Below are positions 8,320 to 17,839 of a stretch of 64,000 nt of DNA, piece after piece (positions within the stretch are counted from its first letter, which is position 1; each line of letters starts with the position of its first letter). The notes below the pieces were generated by a model. That model did no database searches. It had not been told where the DNA came from and was given only the letters and a program-made list of their open reading frames with translations. The stretch comes from Bacteroidota bacterium (GTDB taxonomy: Bacteria; Bacteroidota; Bacteroidia; AKYH767-A; OLB10): the NCBI GenBank assembly GCA_019136655.1, contig JAGVTU010000009.1, positions 1-64,000 on the forward strand. The letters are read 5' to 3'. The translations under genes and the position numbers were made by a program.

Positions 8320-9687
8320 ATGAAATATTTCGTATTACTGTTAATAACACCTATCATTTTTTCATGTAACAATAGTGTTAAAGAAAAATCTGCAGAAGCC
8401 AAACAGGACACCTTGCAGCAAGCTATTGCTTATAATAAAATCAATTGCATTGCAGGAGAGTCATTAAATATTCAGTCACAAACAAATCCTGCAATTTCAT
8501 TTTCAATATATACTCCAAAAAATTTCAGTGAATCACAGTCTCTTCCTGTTATTTATTTCTTTGATCCACATGCTGACGGCAAATTACCTCTTGATAAATA
8601 CAGTGCATTGGCTGATGAATTGAATTTATTTTTAGTAGGATGCAACAGCTCACAAAACGGAATGAGTATGGAAGAATCAGGCGCTGCTGCCAATGCTATG
8701 ATAACTGATTGCAGCAAGCGAATGCCTATTAATACAGCTGCACAAATAGTTGCAGGTTTTTCAGGAGGCAGCAAGGTGGCTTGTGTAACAGCTATGCAGC
8801 ATCATTTCCTTTCAGGTTTAATTGCCTGCTCCGGTTCTGTTTTCGAAGAAAATGCTTTCGCTGACTCACTTGCTATTGCTTCTGTTGTTGGTCAAAAAGA
8901 TTTTAATTATCATGAAATGGTTGCTTTTAATAAAGCTGTATCATCCAATCCACATATTTATATTGAAACTTCCAACACACATGAATGGCCTCCTGCTGAT
9001 GCTATGAAAATGGCTTTTCAGTTTCAAATTCTTCAGACCGTTGCTCAAAAGAAGTTAGCCTCTGATGAATCACTTGTAAAGAAATGGCGCCATGAATGGA
9101 ATGATGTTATATCACATTATGAAATGAAAAAGGATGTGAACATGACGCATCAAACTTTGTCCAACGCTGTTGAATCATTCAAAACAACCGGTGATATTTC
9201 TGCATGGCAAAATAAATTAATGGTCATTGAAAAATCATCTGATTATAACAGATATGTTACAAAGCAACGCAACATTATCTATCAGGAAAAAGAAATGCTG
9301 AAAATGCTTAAGGATGCATTCGTCAACCAAAACATTAGCTGGTGGGAGAAGGAAATATCAGATTTAAAAACCGGAGAAAAGCAGGCAGGCGATCCTATGA
9401 TTTCGAGTATGAACGGAAGATTATTAGGCTACATAGGAATAGCTGCTTATTCATATTCAAAACAACTGGTAAACGAAAATCATAAGGAAGCAGGAAAAGT
9501 TCTGGCCATTTACAAAACTGCCGAACCTGATAATGCCGAAGGCTGGTTTCTGTCAGCAGTGTATGAAGCCAACAACAATCATAACGAACAGGCGCTTCAT
9601 GATTTTCAGAAAGCATTGGAAAAAGGTTTTAAAGAACAATCGCGGATAAATGATTACCCGCGATTGAAAAATCTGATTGCTCCTTAA
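8320..9687 (+). CDS. Lipoprotein with alpha/beta-hydrolase-like domain and TPR-like tail
   Basis: 455 residues. The start MKYFVLLLITPIIFSCNN is a lipoprotein signal with the lipobox Cys at residue 16. Residues 50-220 resemble an esterase-type alpha/beta hydrolase: SFSIYTPKNF, LPVIYFFDPHADG, and a nucleophile elbow VAGFSGGSKVA with a candidate Ser. A candidate His is in TSNTHEWPP. The last 100 residues (AEPDNAEGWFLSAVYEANNNHNEQALHDFQKALEKGF) look like TPR helices. It is probably anchored on the periplasmic or surface side of a membrane. Substrate unknown; activity is inferred from the motif only. Confidence 0.7.
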   Translation: MKYFVLLLITPIIFSCNNSVKEKSAEAKQDTLQQAIAYNKINCIAGESLNIQSQTNPAISFSIYTPKNFSESQSLPVIYFFDPHADGKLPLDKYSALADELNLFLVGCNSSQNGMSMEESGAAANAMITDCSKRMPINTAAQIVAGFSGGSKVACVTAMQHHFLSGLIACSGSVFEENAFADSLAIASVVGQKDFNYHEMVAFNKAVSSNPHIYIETSNTHEWPPADAMKMAFQFQILQTVAQKKLASDESLVKKWRHEWNDVISHYEMKKDVNMTHQTLSNAVESFKTTGDISAWQNKLMVIEKSSDYNRYVTKQRNIIYQEKEMLKMLKDAFVNQNISWWEKEISDLKTGEKQAGDPMISSMNGRLLGYIGIAAYSYSKQLVNENHKEAGKVLAIYKTAEPDNAEGWFLSAVYEANNNHNEQALHDFQKALEKGFKEQSRINDYPRLKNLIAP

Positions 9688-9702
9688 AGCAAATAAAATT
9701 TA

Positions 9703-10581
9703 TTATCCTTTCAATGCTTCGGCACCTGCTACAATTTCGAGAATCTCATTGGTAATTGCAGCCTGACGTGCTTTGTTATACTGCAAGCGTAAGTCTTTCA
9801 GCAATTCGCCTGCATTATCAGTTGCTTTGTTCATAGCTGTCATACGCGCACCATGTTCACTGGCATGTGAGTCGAGTACTGCTTTATATAACTGTGTTTT
9901 TACTGCTGCAGGCAACAAATCATTTACTATAGATTCCTTATTCGGTTCAAAAATATAATCACTTACTGTTTTGCTTTTCTCCGTACTTGCAGGAGGTGCA
10001 ATGGGCAACAACTGTTCTGTCTGCAGAATCTGAACTGCTGCATTCTTGAACTGGTTGTAAACGATAATCACCTTATCCCATTTTTCTTTGGCAAACTCAT
10101 CCATTATACGCTCTGCTATAGCAGCAGTATGAGTGAAGTCAAGATTGTTATACAGATTATTCTCATTACCATAATATACAGAAGGATTCTTCGCAAAAAA
10201 ATCAGCTGATTTCTTACCAATACCAAGAACCTTCACCTTACCTTCCTTAGCCTGTTTGCTGTAGGTATCATTAACCAATCTTGCAGTGGCTTTAATTACT
10301 GAAGAGTTAAATGCACCTGCCAGTCCTCTGTTGGATGAAACAGAAATGATAAGCACATTATTCACCGGACGTATTTTTGTAAAAGGACTTCCGTCTGATG
10401 AAATACTTTGTGAGAGGTTTTCCAGTATTTCACGTAGTTTGGCTGCATATGGTCTCATCTGCAGAATTGCATCCTGTGCTCTGCGCAGTTTAGCTGCCGA
10501 AACCATTTTCATGGCTTTGGTAATTTGCTGTGTAGAATTTACCGATGCAATGCGTAAACGTACTTCTTTTAAATTAGCCAT
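9703..10581 (-). CDS. atpG: ATP synthase gamma subunit
   Basis: 292 residues. It is the central rotor shaft of F1, turning inside the alpha3beta3 head. The N-terminus (MANLKEVRLRIASVNSTQQITKAMKMVSAAKLRRAQ) and C-terminus (YNKARQAAITNEILEIVAGAEAL) are the two conserved helices forming the coiled-coil shaft. It is the last gene of the operon; the usual next genes for beta and epsilon are absent, and it runs convergently into the lipoprotein gene with a 15-bp gap. Confidence 0.97.
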   Translation of the reverse strand: MANLKEVRLRIASVNSTQQITKAMKMVSAAKLRRAQDAILQMRPYAAKLREILENLSQSISSDGSPFTKIRPVNNVLIISVSSNRGLAGAFNSSVIKATARLVNDTYSKQAKEGKVKVLGIGKKSADFFAKNPSVYYGNENNLYNNLDFTHTAAIAERIMDEFAKEKWDKVIIVYNQFKNAAVQILQTEQLLPIAPPASTEKSKTVSDYIFEPNKESIVNDLLPAAVKTQLYKAVLDSHASEHGARMTAMNKATDNAGELLKDLRLQYNKARQAAITNEILEIVAGAEALKG

Positions 10582-10632
10582 TTCCTTCTGTTGTCTTAAT
10601 CAGTCTAAGCAGTTTTTCTATCTGTAATTTAA

Positions 10633-12210
10633 TTACGCATATTTTGCAGCAAGGTCTTTTGCAACTTTTTCAAGTACTGATGTAATGCTGTCATCATACT
10701 CACCCTTCTTCAAACGATCAAGAATCGGTTTTTGTGTTGCTTCGAGAACGCTGAGGTAGTTTGTTTCAAAGTCTCTTACTTTTCTGACATCTACATCACG
10801 GAGTAATCCTTTTGTACCTAAATAAATGATTGCAATTTGTTGTTCAACACGAAGTGGTGAATACTGACCTTGCTTAAGCACTTCCACATTTCGTGCACCT
10901 TTGTCAATTACATTTTTCGTAGCTGCGTCCAAATCAGATCCAAACTTTGCAAAAGCTTCAAGCTCGCGGTACTGTGCCTGATCGAGCTTTAATGTTCCTG
11001 CAACTTTTTTCATTGATTTAATCTGAGCATTACCACCTACACGCGATACGGAAATACCTACGTTGATAGCAGGGCGCACACCACTATTGAACAGGTTAGC
11101 TTCAAGGAATATCTGACCATCAGTAATTGAAATTACGTTGGTAGGAATATAAGCTGATACGTCACCTGCCTGTGTTTCAATAATTGGTAATGCTGTAAGT
11201 GATCCACCTCCTTTAACTTTACCCTTGAGTGATTCAGGAAGGTCATTCATCTGACGGGCAATATCATCAGAAGCATTTATTTTGGCAGCACGCTCAAGCA
11301 GACGGCTATGTAAGTAGAATACATCACCCGGATAAGCCTCACGTCCTGGAGGTCTTCTCAAAAGAAGTGAAACTTCACGGTAAGCTACTGCCTGCTTCGA
11401 CAAATCATCATATACAATGAGTGCAGGACGTCCGGTGTCGCGGAAATACTCGCCAATTGCAGCGCCTGCAAATGGTGCATAGAACTGCATTGGTGCCGGA
11501 TCAGATGCAGAAGCCGATACAATTATAGTATATGGCATTGCTCCACGCTCTTCAAGTGTTTTTACAATATTGGCAACAGTTGAACCTTTCTGTCCGATGG
11601 CTACATAAATACAATATACCGGTTTGCCTGCATCATAAAACTCACGTTGGTTGATAATGGTATCAATACAAACAGCAGTTTTACCTGTCTGACGGTCGCC
11701 AATTACCAACTCACGTTGTCCGCGACCAATTGGAATCATGGCATCAATAGCTTTGATACCTGTTTGAAGAGGTTCGTTTACGGGTTGGCGGAAAATTACA
11801 CCGGGAGCTTTACGCTCAAGTGGCATTTCAAAAGTTTCACCCTGAATAGGACCTTTACCATCAATTGGATTTCCCAATGTGTCCACTACGCGTCCAAGCA
11901 TTCCTTCACCTACTTTGATAGATGCAATTAATCCGGTGCGTTTTGCTGTATCACCTTCTTTGATGTCGGTTGAAGCACCAAGTAATACTGCACCAACGTT
12001 ATCTTCTTCAAGGTTTAATACAACACCTTTAAGTCCGTTTTCAAATTCTATAAGTTCACCGGACTGAACGTTTGTCAAACCGTAAATACGGGCGATACCG
12101 TCACCTACCTGCAATACAGTTCCTACTTCCTGCAAATCGGATGATGTTTTAAATCCGGCTAATTGTTGTCTTAATATGGCTGATACCTCATCAGGTCTTA
12201 TCTCTACCAT
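10633..12210 (-). CDS. atpA: ATP synthase alpha subunit
   Basis: 525 residues. It is the non-catalytic nucleotide-binding subunit of F1. The Walker A motif GDRQTGKT is at residues 171-178, [17 protein letters not shown] carries the Walker B strand, and the arginine-finger region reads [13 protein letters not shown]. The N-terminal beta barrel ([18 protein letters not shown]) and C-terminal helical domain are complete. It sits 51 bp upstream of atpG and 33 bp after atpH. Confidence 0.98.
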   Translation of the reverse strand: MVEIRPDEVSAILRQQLAGFKTSSDLQEVGTVLQVGDGIARIYGLTNVQSGELIEFENGLKGVVLNLEEDNVGAVLLGASTDIKEGDTAKRTGLIASIKVGEGMLGRVVDTLGNPIDGKGPIQGETFEMPLERKAPGVIFRQPVNEPLQTGIKAIDAMIPIGRGQRELVIGDRQTGKTAVCIDTIINQREFYDAGKPVYCIYVAIGQKGSTVANIVKTLEERGAMPYTIIVSASASDPAPMQFYAPFAGAAIGEYFRDTGRPALIVYDDLSKQAVAYREVSLLLRRPPGREAYPGDVFYLHSRLLERAAKINASDDIARQMNDLPESLKGKVKGGGSLTALPIIETQAGDVSAYIPTNVISITDGQIFLEANLFNSGVRPAINVGISVSRVGGNAQIKSMKKVAGTLKLDQAQYRELEAFAKFGSDLDAATKNVIDKGARNVEVLKQGQYSPLRVEQQIAIIYLGTKGLLRDVDVRKVRDFETNYLSVLEATQKPILDRLKKGEYDDSITSVLEKVAKDLAAKYA

Positions 12211-12243
12211 TGTATTTTTGTGTTAAGTGTTTTAAAATTATTA

Positions 12244-12798
12244 TTAATAGTTTTTTTCGTACAGGTTAATTTTTAATTCTCTTCTTATCTCTCTGAGCTT
12301 TGATTCAATACTGGTGTCCACCTGACGGTTATTCATTTTCAAAATAAATCCACCAATCAAATCCTTATCAATTTGTTCAACAAGTTCTACTTTTCCTTTT
12401 GCTGATGCAGAAACTATTTTAAGTATTTCAGCGCGAAGTTTATCATCCAGTGCAAATGGAGTTGTTACAAAGGCTGTTTCAATTCCCACATGTGCTTTAT
12501 ACATGGAAACAAACTGACGTGAAATATCTTCGAGATAATACTCTCTTTTCTTGCTGATGATAATATTCAAAAATGCAAGTGTGATATCTGAAACTTTGCC
12601 CTTGAACAGTGAGTCAATTATTTTTAGCTTTTTGTCAGTATTGACAATAGGATTGCGCAAAAGCAGTGCAAGTTCCCTACTAGCTCCTGCTGTTGAAGAT
12701 ATCAACTGCATATCTTCAAAAATTCTTGTTTCAGCTTTCTGGTCAATAGCTAAACCAAGCAATGATTTAGCATAACGTCCTGCTACTTTCGATTCCAT
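12244..12798 (-). CDS. atpH: ATP synthase delta subunit
   Basis: 184 residues, normal for the delta/OSCP family. It joins the peripheral stalk (b subunit) to the top of F1. Typical features are the N-terminal ESKVAGRYAKSLLGLAIDQ, the central LAFLNIIISKKREYYLEDI, and the C-terminal IDKDLIGGFILKMNNRQVDTSIESKLREIRREL. It lies 10 bp after atpF and before atpA, the standard order. Confidence 0.95.
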   Translation of the reverse strand: MESKVAGRYAKSLLGLAIDQKAETRIFEDMQLISSTAGASRELALLLRNPIVNTDKKLKIIDSLFKGKVSDITLAFLNIIISKKREYYLEDISRQFVSMYKAHVGIETAFVTTPFALDDKLRAEILKIVSASAKGKVELVEQIDKDLIGGFILKMNNRQVDTSIESKLREIRRELKINLYEKNY

Positions 12799-12808
12799 TC
12801 TTATCCTA

Positions 12809-13303
12809 TCAGTTCATTTTAACGCCTTTGAGCAAATCTGCTACAAGCGCTTTTTGTTTATCATCATTGGCAAGTTGTTGTTTCATTACTTTTTCTGCAA
12901 TTTCAACAGATAGCAATGCAACCTGATTTTTCAAATCAGTTATAGCAGCCATTTTCTCATTATGAATGCCTTCACGTGCCAATGCAAGTAACCTGTCTGC
13001 TTCTACAGTAGCTTTATTACGTGCTTCGTTGATGATGTTATCTTTTGTGATTCTGGCTTCCTTGAGAATCTGATCACGCTCTTGTCTTGCTTCTGCAAGC
13101 AACTTTTCATTATCAGATTTAAGTCCTTCAATTTCTGCTTTAGCTTTCTTAGCAGCATTCAGAGCATCTTCAATCGAATTTTCTCTTTCCTGTAATGCTT
13201 TCAGGATTGGCTTCCATGCAAACTTTGTCAAGAGAAACAGGACGATGAGGAATCCAAGCACCATCCAAAAGGTAAGACCAAAGGCGGGTTTTACTAACTC
13301 CAT
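12809..13303 (-). CDS. atpF: ATP synthase b subunit
   Basis: 164 residues. One N-terminal membrane helix (FWMVLGFLIVLFLLTKFAWKP) is followed by a long charged helix (ENSIEDALNAAKKAKAEIEGLKSDNEKLLAEARQERDQILKEAR), the dimeric peripheral stalk. Only one b-type gene is seen, so the stalk is probably a homodimer. The ATG follows a 76-bp gap after atpE that contains a strong hairpin (see separate entry). Confidence 0.96.
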   Translation of the reverse strand: MELVKPAFGLTFWMVLGFLIVLFLLTKFAWKPILKALQERENSIEDALNAAKKAKAEIEGLKSDNEKLLAEARQERDQILKEARITKDNIINEARNKATVEADRLLALAREGIHNEKMAAITDLKNQVALLSVEIAEKVMKQQLANDDKQKALVADLLKGVKMN

Positions 13304-13330
13304 ATATTTTTATTTTTTATTTTTTTGTAA

Positions 13331-13365
13331 TCCGGTATAGGCAACCAATCGTTGCCCATACCGGA
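13331..13365 (-). promoter_or_regulatory. Strong intercistronic hairpin between atpE and atpF
   Basis: TCCGGTAT and ATACCGGA (8 bp) plus GGCAAC and GTTGCC (6 bp) form a 14-bp stem broken by one A/C mismatch, with a CAATC loop. In the mRNA direction it follows the atpE stop by 14 nt and is followed by A-rich sequence, not a U-run, so it is not an intrinsic terminator. A likely role is stopping 3' exonucleases so that the c-subunit message outlasts the rest; this is inferred. Confidence 0.7.
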
Positions 13366-13379
13366 AATTGTGTTTCGGA

Positions 13380-13649
<270 letters not shown>

Positions 13650-13666
13650 TTAATTAATTTCACTAT

Positions 13667-14800
13667 TTAAATTATTAAAGCCTCTTCTACATGTGCATCG
13701 TGGCCATGAGAATCGTGATCATGCTCTTCAACTGCTGCGCCTATATATATGGCAGAAAGAAGTGTAAAAACATAAGCCTGAAGAAATCCAACCAACAATT
13801 CTAGTGTAGTCATAAATACCATAAAAACCAATGAAACCACACCCACACTAGCACCAACAGCTGCATGTATCTCTCCAAATATAAAGATGAGTGCCACAAA
13901 AGAAAGTGCAATAATGTGTCCTGCCATAATATTTGCAAAGAGTCGAATCATTAGTACAAACGGACGCAGGAACACTCCAAGAATTTCAATTGGAGTAAGA
14001 ATGATCAATACCCAAACAGGTACACCCGGCATAGCAAAAACGTGAAGCCAGTAATGCTTATTTGCGCTAAATATGGTTATCAATAAAGTCATTACGGCCA
14101 ACGACATGGTAACTGCAATGTTACCTGTAAGATTGGCTCCCCCCGGAAACAATGGAATTAGCCCAAGTAAATTATTAAGCCAAATAAAGAAAAACACAGA
14201 AAGTAAATAAGGCATGTACTTTTTATATTTGGGTCCAATTGATGACTTTGCAATATCATCACGCACAAATATTATCAATGGTTCCATTAACGACTGCAGG
14301 CCTTTAGGTGCCTGATTTGGTCGCGTCTTATATGCTTTGGCTACACTGATAAAAATGATAAGTAATAAAACAATACTTACCAATAATGCCATCACATTTT
14401 TAGTTATAGAAATATCATATACTCCTTCTGTGATTTGATCATTTATTGTAGCTGAATGAGCATCTGTCACTTCCATTTCATTAACCGCAACAATTTTGTT
14501 GCCGTGGATCATATAACCATTATAAGTTTTATGACCATGTTCAAAATGAGAAGAAGAAAAAACTGATAATCCTCTGTCCTTAGAATAAATTATAATTGGA
14601 AGGGGAATTTCTGTATGACCCCATAAATGCCAACCATGCGCATCACTGATGTGATCAGTAATCATTTTACCCGGATCAAATTTTTCATTTCCGGCTTCAG
14701 TATGGGTATTATTTACAGCAACAGAATCCTGAGCATTAACAAGGGAAGATATGGTTGTAAAAACCACTAATAACAACAACAGTATCGGAGACTTCTTCAT
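13667..14800 (-). CDS. atpB: ATP synthase a subunit with N-terminal extension
   Basis: 377 residues, much longer than the 230-270 of most a subunits. The extra N-terminus has a signal-like segment (MKKSPILLLLLVVFTTISSLVNAQ) and about 110 polar residues before the first clear membrane helix; long forms of this kind occur in Bacteroidota. The proton-path arginine is Arg286 in VLMIRLFANIMAGH, and the last helices include GFLQAYVFTLLSAIYIG. The C-terminus is His/Asp-rich (EEHDHDSHGHDAH). It is the first gene of the operon; no atpI is seen upstream. Confidence 0.96.
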   Translation of the reverse strand: MKKSPILLLLLVVFTTISSLVNAQDSVAVNNTHTEAGNEKFDPGKMITDHISDAHGWHLWGHTEIPLPIIIYSKDRGLSVFSSSHFEHGHKTYNGYMIHGNKIVAVNEMEVTDAHSATINDQITEGVYDISITKNVMALLVSIVLLLIIFISVAKAYKTRPNQAPKGLQSLMEPLIIFVRDDIAKSSIGPKYKKYMPYLLSVFFFIWLNNLLGLIPLFPGGANLTGNIAVTMSLAVMTLLITIFSANKHYWLHVFAMPGVPVWVLIILTPIEILGVFLRPFVLMIRLFANIMAGHIIALSFVALIFIFGEIHAAVGASVGVVSLVFMVFMTTLELLVGFLQAYVFTLLSAIYIGAAVEEHDHDSHGHDAHVEEALII

Positions 14801-14841
14801 TCGTATTTTGTCTAAGTCAGCATGCCTTTTTAAAACGGCTG

Positions 14842-14871
14842 CAAAAGTAGAAAATAATCCTTAAAAACCAA
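14842..14871 (-). promoter_or_regulatory. Promoter of the atpBEFHAG operon
   Basis: Read on the minus strand, TTG (14871-14869), a spacer of exactly 19 bp, then TACTTTTG (14849-14842). This fits the Bacteroidota housekeeping promoter consensus. The box ends 41 bp before the atpB ATG. Confidence 0.75.
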
Positions 14872-14909
14872 TTTAAGTTCTTAAAAGTTATTGCACACTC
14901 TTTTTGACT

Positions 14910-14917
14910 TAATTTTG
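14910..14917 (+). promoter_or_regulatory. Possible -7 box for bshB1
   Basis: TAATTTTG matches TAnnTTTG and ends 14 bp before the ATG at 14932. A TTG lies 16 bp upstream, shorter than the preferred 19, so the call is tentative. Confidence 0.4.
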
Positions 14918-14931
14918 ACCAAATTTTTATC

Positions 14932-15648
14932 ATGAAATTAGATATTCTGGCCTTTGGAGCCCATCCGGATGATGTGGAACTGGCTTGTTCAGGCACACTG
15001 GCAAAACATCAGGCCATGGGACACAAAACAGGAGTTATAGACCTTACCCGTGGCGAATTAGGCACGCGTGGGTCAGCAGAACTTCGCGATAAGGAAGCAG
15101 CTGCTGCAGCACAAATCTTAGGATTAGATATTAGGGAAAATTTAGGATTCAAAGATGGTTTCTTCCTGAATGACGAAAATCATCGTTTAAAAGTAATAGA
15201 AGTTATCAGAACTTATCAGCCTGATATTGTTTTGACCAATGCCCCTTCAGACCGTCATCCCGATCATGGGAAAGGTTATCAATTAGTAAGCGACTCCTGT
15301 TTTTTAGCTGGACTCAACAAGATAATAACTAAGGTTGATGGTATATCACAGCAGGCTTGGCGACCAAAGCTCGTTTTACATTACATACAGGATAAATATT
15401 TCAAACCAGATGTGGTTATTGACATTTCTGATTTTTTCGAAACCCGTATGAAATCTATACTCGCTTATCAGTCACAGTTTCACAACCCATCCTCAGGCGA
15501 ACAGGAAACTTACATCTCCAAACCTGAATTTCTTGATTCTTTGAAAACACGTCAGGCAGAATGGGGACGATTAATAGGAGTTAAATATGCTGAAGGGTTT
15601 TTATTCAGTAGAATAACCGGGATTAGCAATTTAACATCTTTAATTTAA
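14932..15648 (+). CDS. bshB1: Bacillithiol biosynthesis deacetylase BshB1 (LmbE/PIG-L family)
   Basis: 238 residues. BshB1 removes the acetyl group from N-acetylglucosaminyl-malate in the synthesis of bacillithiol, the low-molecular-weight thiol of Bacilli and many Bacteroidota. The zinc-binding AHPDDVE starts at residue 10 (His11, Asp14), and the second ligand motif is SDRHPDHGKG. DLTRGELGTRGSAELRDKEA is characteristic of BshB rather than of other LmbE proteins. bshA and bshC are not in the window. It is monocistronic, ending at a bidirectional terminator. Confidence 0.93.
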   Translation: MKLDILAFGAHPDDVELACSGTLAKHQAMGHKTGVIDLTRGELGTRGSAELRDKEAAAAAQILGLDIRENLGFKDGFFLNDENHRLKVIEVIRTYQPDIVLTNAPSDRHPDHGKGYQLVSDSCFLAGLNKIITKVDGISQQAWRPKLVLHYIQDKYFKPDVVIDISDFFETRMKSILAYQSQFHNPSSGEQETYISKPEFLDSLKTRQAEWGRLIGVKYAEGFLFSRITGISNLTSLI

Positions 15649-15651
15649 ATA

Positions 15652-15683
15652 AAAAGAGGCTATCATTGATGATAGCCTCTTTT
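15652..15683. terminator. Bidirectional terminator between bshB1 and a T9SS gene
   Basis: AAAAGAGGCTATCAT and its exact complement ATGATAGCCTCTTTT form a 15-bp perfect stem between two convergent genes, with A- and T-rich arms that supply the U-run in both directions. Confidence 0.9.
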
Positions 15684-15706
15684 AAATTTTTAAAACTGTT
15701 TGCTTT

Positions 15707-17662
15707 TTACTTAACAACAAACAATTTTGTTACTCTGTTACCATCAGTTTTAATGGTATATAAATATGTGCCGCTTGATAAAGATGACACATCCAGTTTC
15801 AGAGTCTGATATCCTGAAAGTTTTCCATAGTTAAATGTTGCAACTGTCTGTCCAATGATATTGGTTACATCAACACTTACATTTGAAGAAGTAATAAAGT
15901 TTGCTGGAATGTTCAACATATCACTTGTTGGGTTAGGGTATGCCACACCAACATCTACTCTGTCAATATTCTTAACAGCTGTAACTGTAGTAAGCTGAAC
16001 AATATTACCGGGATCAACTGCTTCAGTAAACGCAGCATCATCAACTTGTCCGCAAACATAATGATGGGTACATGGCGTTCCTACACTTGGTGTTCCTGCT
16101 GTACCATTTGAAAGTTCCTGATAAGTAATTGGAATATTGGTAGTTGTTCCATTTGTAACAACAACATTGGATACGTTGGCAATTAAGCATGAACTTTCAG
16201 CTAATGAACCTGCTGTTAGATTCATTAACGGGGTTTGCATATTTGTTGTTAAATCAAACCCGATACACCATGCATCTGGTAATGTATTGGCTTGGGCAGC
16301 TGAAGTTGTACTTGGATCATAAGGATTAGTAATGGTATCTGTGTCAAAATATGTATAGAACAATTTAGTGCCTGCTGCATTTTTAGTTACAGAAGTTCTA
16401 AGCTTCTCCGAAACGGTACCACCTGAGTTATCATCAAACACTCCCATATAGGTTTGAGTAGTTGTTAAGAATTTAGCAAACCATGTAGTTCCGCCATCAG
16501 TGGTATATACATCAGCAATACCAAATGATCCGGGGCCAATAAGGTACTGACCGGCTACCATATCCAACATGTGGATTGCACCTACAATGTGCAGATTGTT
16601 TTGATTGTCCAATGTCATGTCCACATCATAAACAAAAGACCATACATATCCTGTGTCAGGTGTACCGAATAAATTATCAAGGTTATTGAAACTTACCATA
16701 TAAGGATTACTCCATGTTGCACCACCATCGGTAGTTTTTATAATACATGGGAAATAACCATTCTGACTAGCTGCAAAATTAGGGTCATTAACATGTGAAA
16801 GAGTAACAACATATCCTGTTAATCCATCTGCCGACCACAAAGTCTGAACATCATTACGGAAGATTGGTGTACCATCATTTGGGTCAATATCAGCAGTAAA
16901 AGGTAGATAGGTATGTGTGTAATCATACTTGTATGCACCAGAATTCCACACACCTTTTGTAAGAGTGAGGTTTGCATTGTCAAAATCAGGTCCACCAACT
17001 GCTGCTGTTTGAAAATCGGCAACATAAACATTACCTACCTGATCAGTTTCCATTGAACTTGGAATGTATCCCATGAATCCATTTGCCACAAAATCTTCAA
17101 TTTCCTGATTAGCATTGGTGCCATCCAACTTAGAAGTACAGTGTGCCTGACTTATCCAACCTGAGCCACCTGTACACGCTCCAAAACCTGCTACCCATGC
17201 ATTTGCAGGATCTGTGTTACCTGTAGGATTGTAAATTACACCCATTGGATAACGACCATTGTTACTGTTTGCAGGAGTATAAGAAGGACCTTGATTAATA
17301 TTCCATGTGCTTCCTCCATCTGTTGAAACATCCCAAAAATACTGACCTGAGCTGGTACCCACGCCACCTGCGGGATTACCTCTGTGAATAAAAGCAATGG
17401 TATTAATTGATGGATCGTAGAAAACGTTTGAACGTGGACCATTAATTGCAGTATAACTATTAGCAGAACTTCCTAATGTTGTCTCACATCCTGCTGTAAA
17501 CATTGTGTTTGAACCAGCTCGCATTGGTGTTGGCGATTTCACCTTTGTTATTTTTGCGCCACTTGGTATAGCCTGCAGTTGAACAGAAGCAGGCATTCCA
17601 TCCTGTGCATTAGCAGTAATAGCAGTACCTAATGCCAGAGTAATGAGTAAATTTCTTTTCAT
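15707..17662 (-). CDS. T9SS-exported Asp-box (BNR) propeller protein, copy 1
   Basis: 651 residues from the ATG at 17662 (signal peptide MKRNLLITLALGTAITANAQ); an in-frame ATG at 17686 would only add eight polar residues in front of it. The body has Asp-box repeats (STDGGSTW, TTDGGATW, TTDGGTTW) of sialidase-like beta propellers. The last 80 residues are a T9SS type A sorting domain: VAYPNPTSDMLNIP, GQTVATF, LKLDVSSLSSGTYLYTI and VTKLFVVK. It should be exported across the outer membrane and then released or anchored. No sialidase RIP/Arg triad is visible, so it is more likely a binding or adhesion protein. It is a close paralogue of the next gene. Confidence 0.88.
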   Translation of the reverse strand: MKRNLLITLALGTAITANAQDGMPASVQLQAIPSGAKITKVKSPTPMRAGSNTMFTAGCETTLGSSANSYTAINGPRSNVFYDPSINTIAFIHRGNPAGGVGTSSGQYFWDVSTDGGSTWNINQGPSYTPANSNNGRYPMGVIYNPTGNTDPANAWVAGFGACTGGSGWISQAHCTSKLDGTNANQEIEDFVANGFMGYIPSSMETDQVGNVYVADFQTAAVGGPDFDNANLTLTKGVWNSGAYKYDYTHTYLPFTADIDPNDGTPIFRNDVQTLWSADGLTGYVVTLSHVNDPNFAASQNGYFPCIIKTTDGGATWSNPYMVSFNNLDNLFGTPDTGYVWSFVYDVDMTLDNQNNLHIVGAIHMLDMVAGQYLIGPGSFGIADVYTTDGGTTWFAKFLTTTQTYMGVFDDNSGGTVSEKLRTSVTKNAAGTKLFYTYFDTDTITNPYDPSTTSAAQANTLPDAWCIGFDLTTNMQTPLMNLTAGSLAESSCLIANVSNVVVTNGTTTNIPITYQELSNGTAGTPSVGTPCTHHYVCGQVDDAAFTEAVDPGNIVQLTTVTAVKNIDRVDVGVAYPNPTSDMLNIPANFITSSNVSVDVTNIIGQTVATFNYGKLSGYQTLKLDVSSLSSGTYLYTIKTDGNRVTKLFVVK

Positions 17663-17696
17663 TTTTTGTATTATTTTTTGATACATGATTAGCTGA

Positions 17697-17727
17697 CAAA
17701 ATTATAAATTCTTATAAAAAAAACAAA
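17697..17727 (-). promoter_or_regulatory. Promoter of T9SS propeller copy 1
   Basis: On the minus strand TTTG (17727-17724), a 19-bp spacer, then TAATTTTG (17704-17697): a full match to the Bacteroidota consensus. It lies 34 bp before the ATG at 17662, which also supports that start. Confidence 0.75.
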
Positions 17728-17790
17728 TTGCTTCACTAAATGAAGATTTTAATTATTTGCAGTAAAATCTACATCTGACAGAGCCTAATA

Positions 17791-17819
17791 AAAAAGGTGA
17801 CCTAAAAGGTCACCTTTTT
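17791..17819. terminator. Terminator between the two T9SS paralogues
   Basis: AAAAAGGTGACC and GGTCACCTTTTT form a perfect 12-bp stem with a 5-nt loop. On the minus strand it ends in a T-run 20 bp after the stop of copy 2 and upstream of the copy 1 promoter, so the two paralogues are separate transcription units. Confidence 0.9.
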
Positions 17820-17839
17820 ATAGCTTCATTGTATTCAAA

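Noticed and set aside
13331-13365. Intrinsic terminator between atpE and atpF
   Set aside because: The stem is followed by A-rich, not T-rich, sequence in the direction of transcription, and the operon must continue.
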